A stretch of 64,000 bases of DNA from Nitratireductor sp. (GTDB lineage: Bacteria > Pseudomonadota > Alphaproteobacteria > Rhizobiales > Rhizobiaceae): NCBI GenBank assembly GCA_020637805.1, contig JACKJU010000008.1, positions 124,001 to 188,000 of the forward strand, written 5' to 3'. Shown here piece after piece: positions 62,923 to 64,000 of the stretch. Under the pieces are notes generated by a model. The model made no database searches. It worked only from the letters and a program-made list of their open reading frames with translations, and had not been told where the DNA came from. The translations under genes and the position numbers were made by a program. The first letter of the stretch is position 1. Every line of letters begins with the position of its first letter.

Positions 62923-63432
62923 TCAGAAATGGCGACCGGTAAGGGCTGCCTGCACGATCCTCACGGCCTGCGCTTCGTGTCTCTCGGGCGCTTCCACAAA
63001 CGGGATTGGCTGACCCGCTACGGTCACCGTCCTGTCTGGCGGCATCCGTTCGATTTCGCTTGCAGGGCGCAGGCGTAGAACGAGCGTTATCGCTGCTCTT
63101 TCGCGAAACTCGGCCTTTGCGATTCCGTGACCATGGATTTCGATCTTGCCGGCAATTGTGGGCGGGGCATACCCCGTGACGACACCGTTGGACACGTCGA
63201 CAAGCACCTGGTCATCGCTGACGAGGAAGGCTTCGCCGCCCGCCCGCCTGAACGTCTCGATCACCCCCATGGCAACCGAGGATTTGCCAGCGCCGGACTT
63301 TCCCTCGATCAGAATGCCGTGCCAGACCCCATCATGTTCCAGGGTGACAAGGCTTGCATGAAGGTTTTCCGCAGGCAGGCCAGCGGGTGAAGGTTTCTGC
63401 AGATGGCCATTTCCGGAACCGGTGGCACTCAC
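62923..63432 (-). CDS. hprK: HPr kinase/phosphorylase, short alphaproteobacterial form
   Basis: HprK phosphorylates HPr of the nitrogen-type PTS. Only the C-terminal catalytic domain is present in Alphaproteobacteria, and the 169-residue length fits this form. The P-loop lies at 44-51 (GKSGAGKSS), followed by LVSDDQVLVD and HGHGIAK. Its ATG overlaps the stop of the ChvG kinase gene by 4 bp, implying coupling. The window does not show ptsH or manX, which usually follow elsewhere. Confidence 0.9.
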   Translation of the reverse strand: MSATGSGNGHLQKPSPAGLPAENLHASLVTLEHDGVWHGILIEGKSGAGKSSVAMGVIETFRRAGGEAFLVSDDQVLVDVSNGVVTGYAPPTIAGKIEIHGHGIAKAEFRERAAITLVLRLRPASEIERMPPDRTVTVAGQPIPFVEAPERHEAQAVRIVQAALTGRHF

Positions 63433-64000
63433 TTGCGCCGTCCTTCCTGGGGAAGGGTAACGATGAACCTTGCACCACCTTTCGCAGAGATATTCTCGGC
63501 GCGGATGGTACCGCCATGCGCCTCCACGATCTGGCGCGAAATCGAAAGTCCCAGGCCCGAGTTCTGGCCGAAGCCCTGTTCTTCTGGCCGGTCGGTGTAG
63601 AAGCGTTCGAATATGCGCTCCAGGTTATCTTCGGGAATTCCCGGTCCGTTGTCCTCGACCGTGATGACGATATCCTTGCTGGTACGGGCGAGATTGAGCC
63701 GGACGACACCGTTTTCAGCCGGCACGAAGCCCTTGGCATTTTCGATCAGGTTGATGATTACCTGTGCCAGCCGGTCCTCATGGCCTCTTGTCTTGAAGGC
63801 ATCCGGAGACGCCTTGCGGTCGGAAACAGCCAGCCGGATATCGGCCTGGCCGGTCTTGTCACCGCGCTTCAGGCCACGGTCGGGACGCAACATGCTGGTA
63901 ACGTTTTCCAGAAGCTGGCGGATATCGACATCCTCGGCCTGTTCACGCGCCAGTTCCGCATCCAGCCTAGAGGCATCGGAGATGTCCGTGATCAACCGGT
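63429..64000 (-). CDS. chvG: ChvG/ExoS-type sensor histidine kinase, C-terminal part (truncated by window)
   Basis: This is the C-terminal catalytic region of a two-component kinase controlling envelope, acid response and succinoglycan genes in rhizobia. The HATPase has NLIENAKGF, VEDNGPGIPEDNLERIFERFY and SGLGLSISRQI; the upstream ITDISDASRLDAEL belongs to the HisKA helix. The open frame runs to the window end, so the N-terminus is missing. Overlap with hprK is the order found in Rhizobium and Sinorhizobium. Confidence 0.88.
   Translation of the reverse strand, partial: RLITDISDASRLDAELAREQAEDVDIRQLLENVTSMLRPDRGLKRGDKTGQADIRLAVSDRKASPDAFKTRGHEDRLAQVIINLIENAKGFVPAENGVVRLNLARTSKDIVITVEDNGPGIPEDNLERIFERFYTDRPEEQGFGQNSGLGLSISRQIVEAHGGTIRAENISAKGGARFIVTLPQEGRRK

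Overview
The window is a 64 kb chromosomal segment of an alphaproteobacterium of the order Hyphomicrobiales (Rhizobiales). Four things point there: the Fur-family regulator Irr next to fabA-fabB-fabI, a ChvG-type sensor kinase overlapping a short HPr kinase, the his operon order with a DUF2628 gene between hisB and hisH, and an AccD with a degraded zinc ribbon. Almost all of it is core chromosome. No tRNA, rRNA, insertion sequence, prophage or CRISPR array was seen.

Layout. 1-8600: the nusA(3' end)-ylxR-infB-rbfA-truB and rpsO-pnp translation/RNA cluster, with an SPOR-like exported protein between. 8.7-13.3 kb: an extensin-like protein, an EF-hand protein, irr and the fabA-fabB-fabI operon. 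13.4-18 kb: an accessory island with a DUF6455 protein, a TsuA/YeeE-type thiosulfate transporter, a DUF302 protein, a secreted DsrE-like protein, two hotdog thioesterases and an NsrR/RirA-like Rrf2 regulator. It carries FNR-type boxes and three copies of a hairpin-forming repeat. 18-21.8 kb: an orphan Pycsar-effector-like membrane protein, dnaA, a 1.2 kb gene-free leader, and rpsT. 22-25.5 kb: mutM, ubiE, ubiB. 25.5-27.3 kb: a TetR regulator divergent from a pspA-yiaA envelope-stress unit, with three identical-form operators between them. 27.4-33.6 kb: a CoaBC fused to an N-terminal ribbon-helix-helix domain, a triple-PAS hybrid kinase, dut and cysK. 33.7-37.7 kb: a hybrid kinase ending in an HPt domain, followed by a response regulator with an EAL domain. 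38-46 kb: a class A penicillin-binding protein, a BON-LysM protein, accD, trpA-cutA-trpB, trpF, a YgjP-type metalloprotease. 46-50.3 kb: DUF2852 protein, phaZ, pyrF, an FMN reductase, pmtA. 50.4-55.5 kb: dnaJ, dnaK, alkB, a PAP2 phosphatase. 55.6-60.8 kb: coaA and hisE-hisF-hisA-hisH-DUF2628-hisB. 61-64 kb: hslVU, hprK and the 3' end of chvG.

The most unusual feature is in the his operon. Both hisF and hisA are preceded by a second copy of their own first 14 codons. In each case a related palindromic insert (65 and 61 bp) separates the two copies. The copies differ only by synonymous changes or the start codon. The upstream copy forms a mini-ORF whose stop overlaps the start of the intact gene. 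The two inserts align over 43 bp, sit after the same homologous codon, and show a compensatory change in their stem. This looks like a small element that inserts into a conserved gene start and regenerates it. Next in interest are the ribbon-helix-helix-CoaBC fusion, whose promoter carries two ATTGCAAT palindromes, and the repeat-rich sulfur/redox island.
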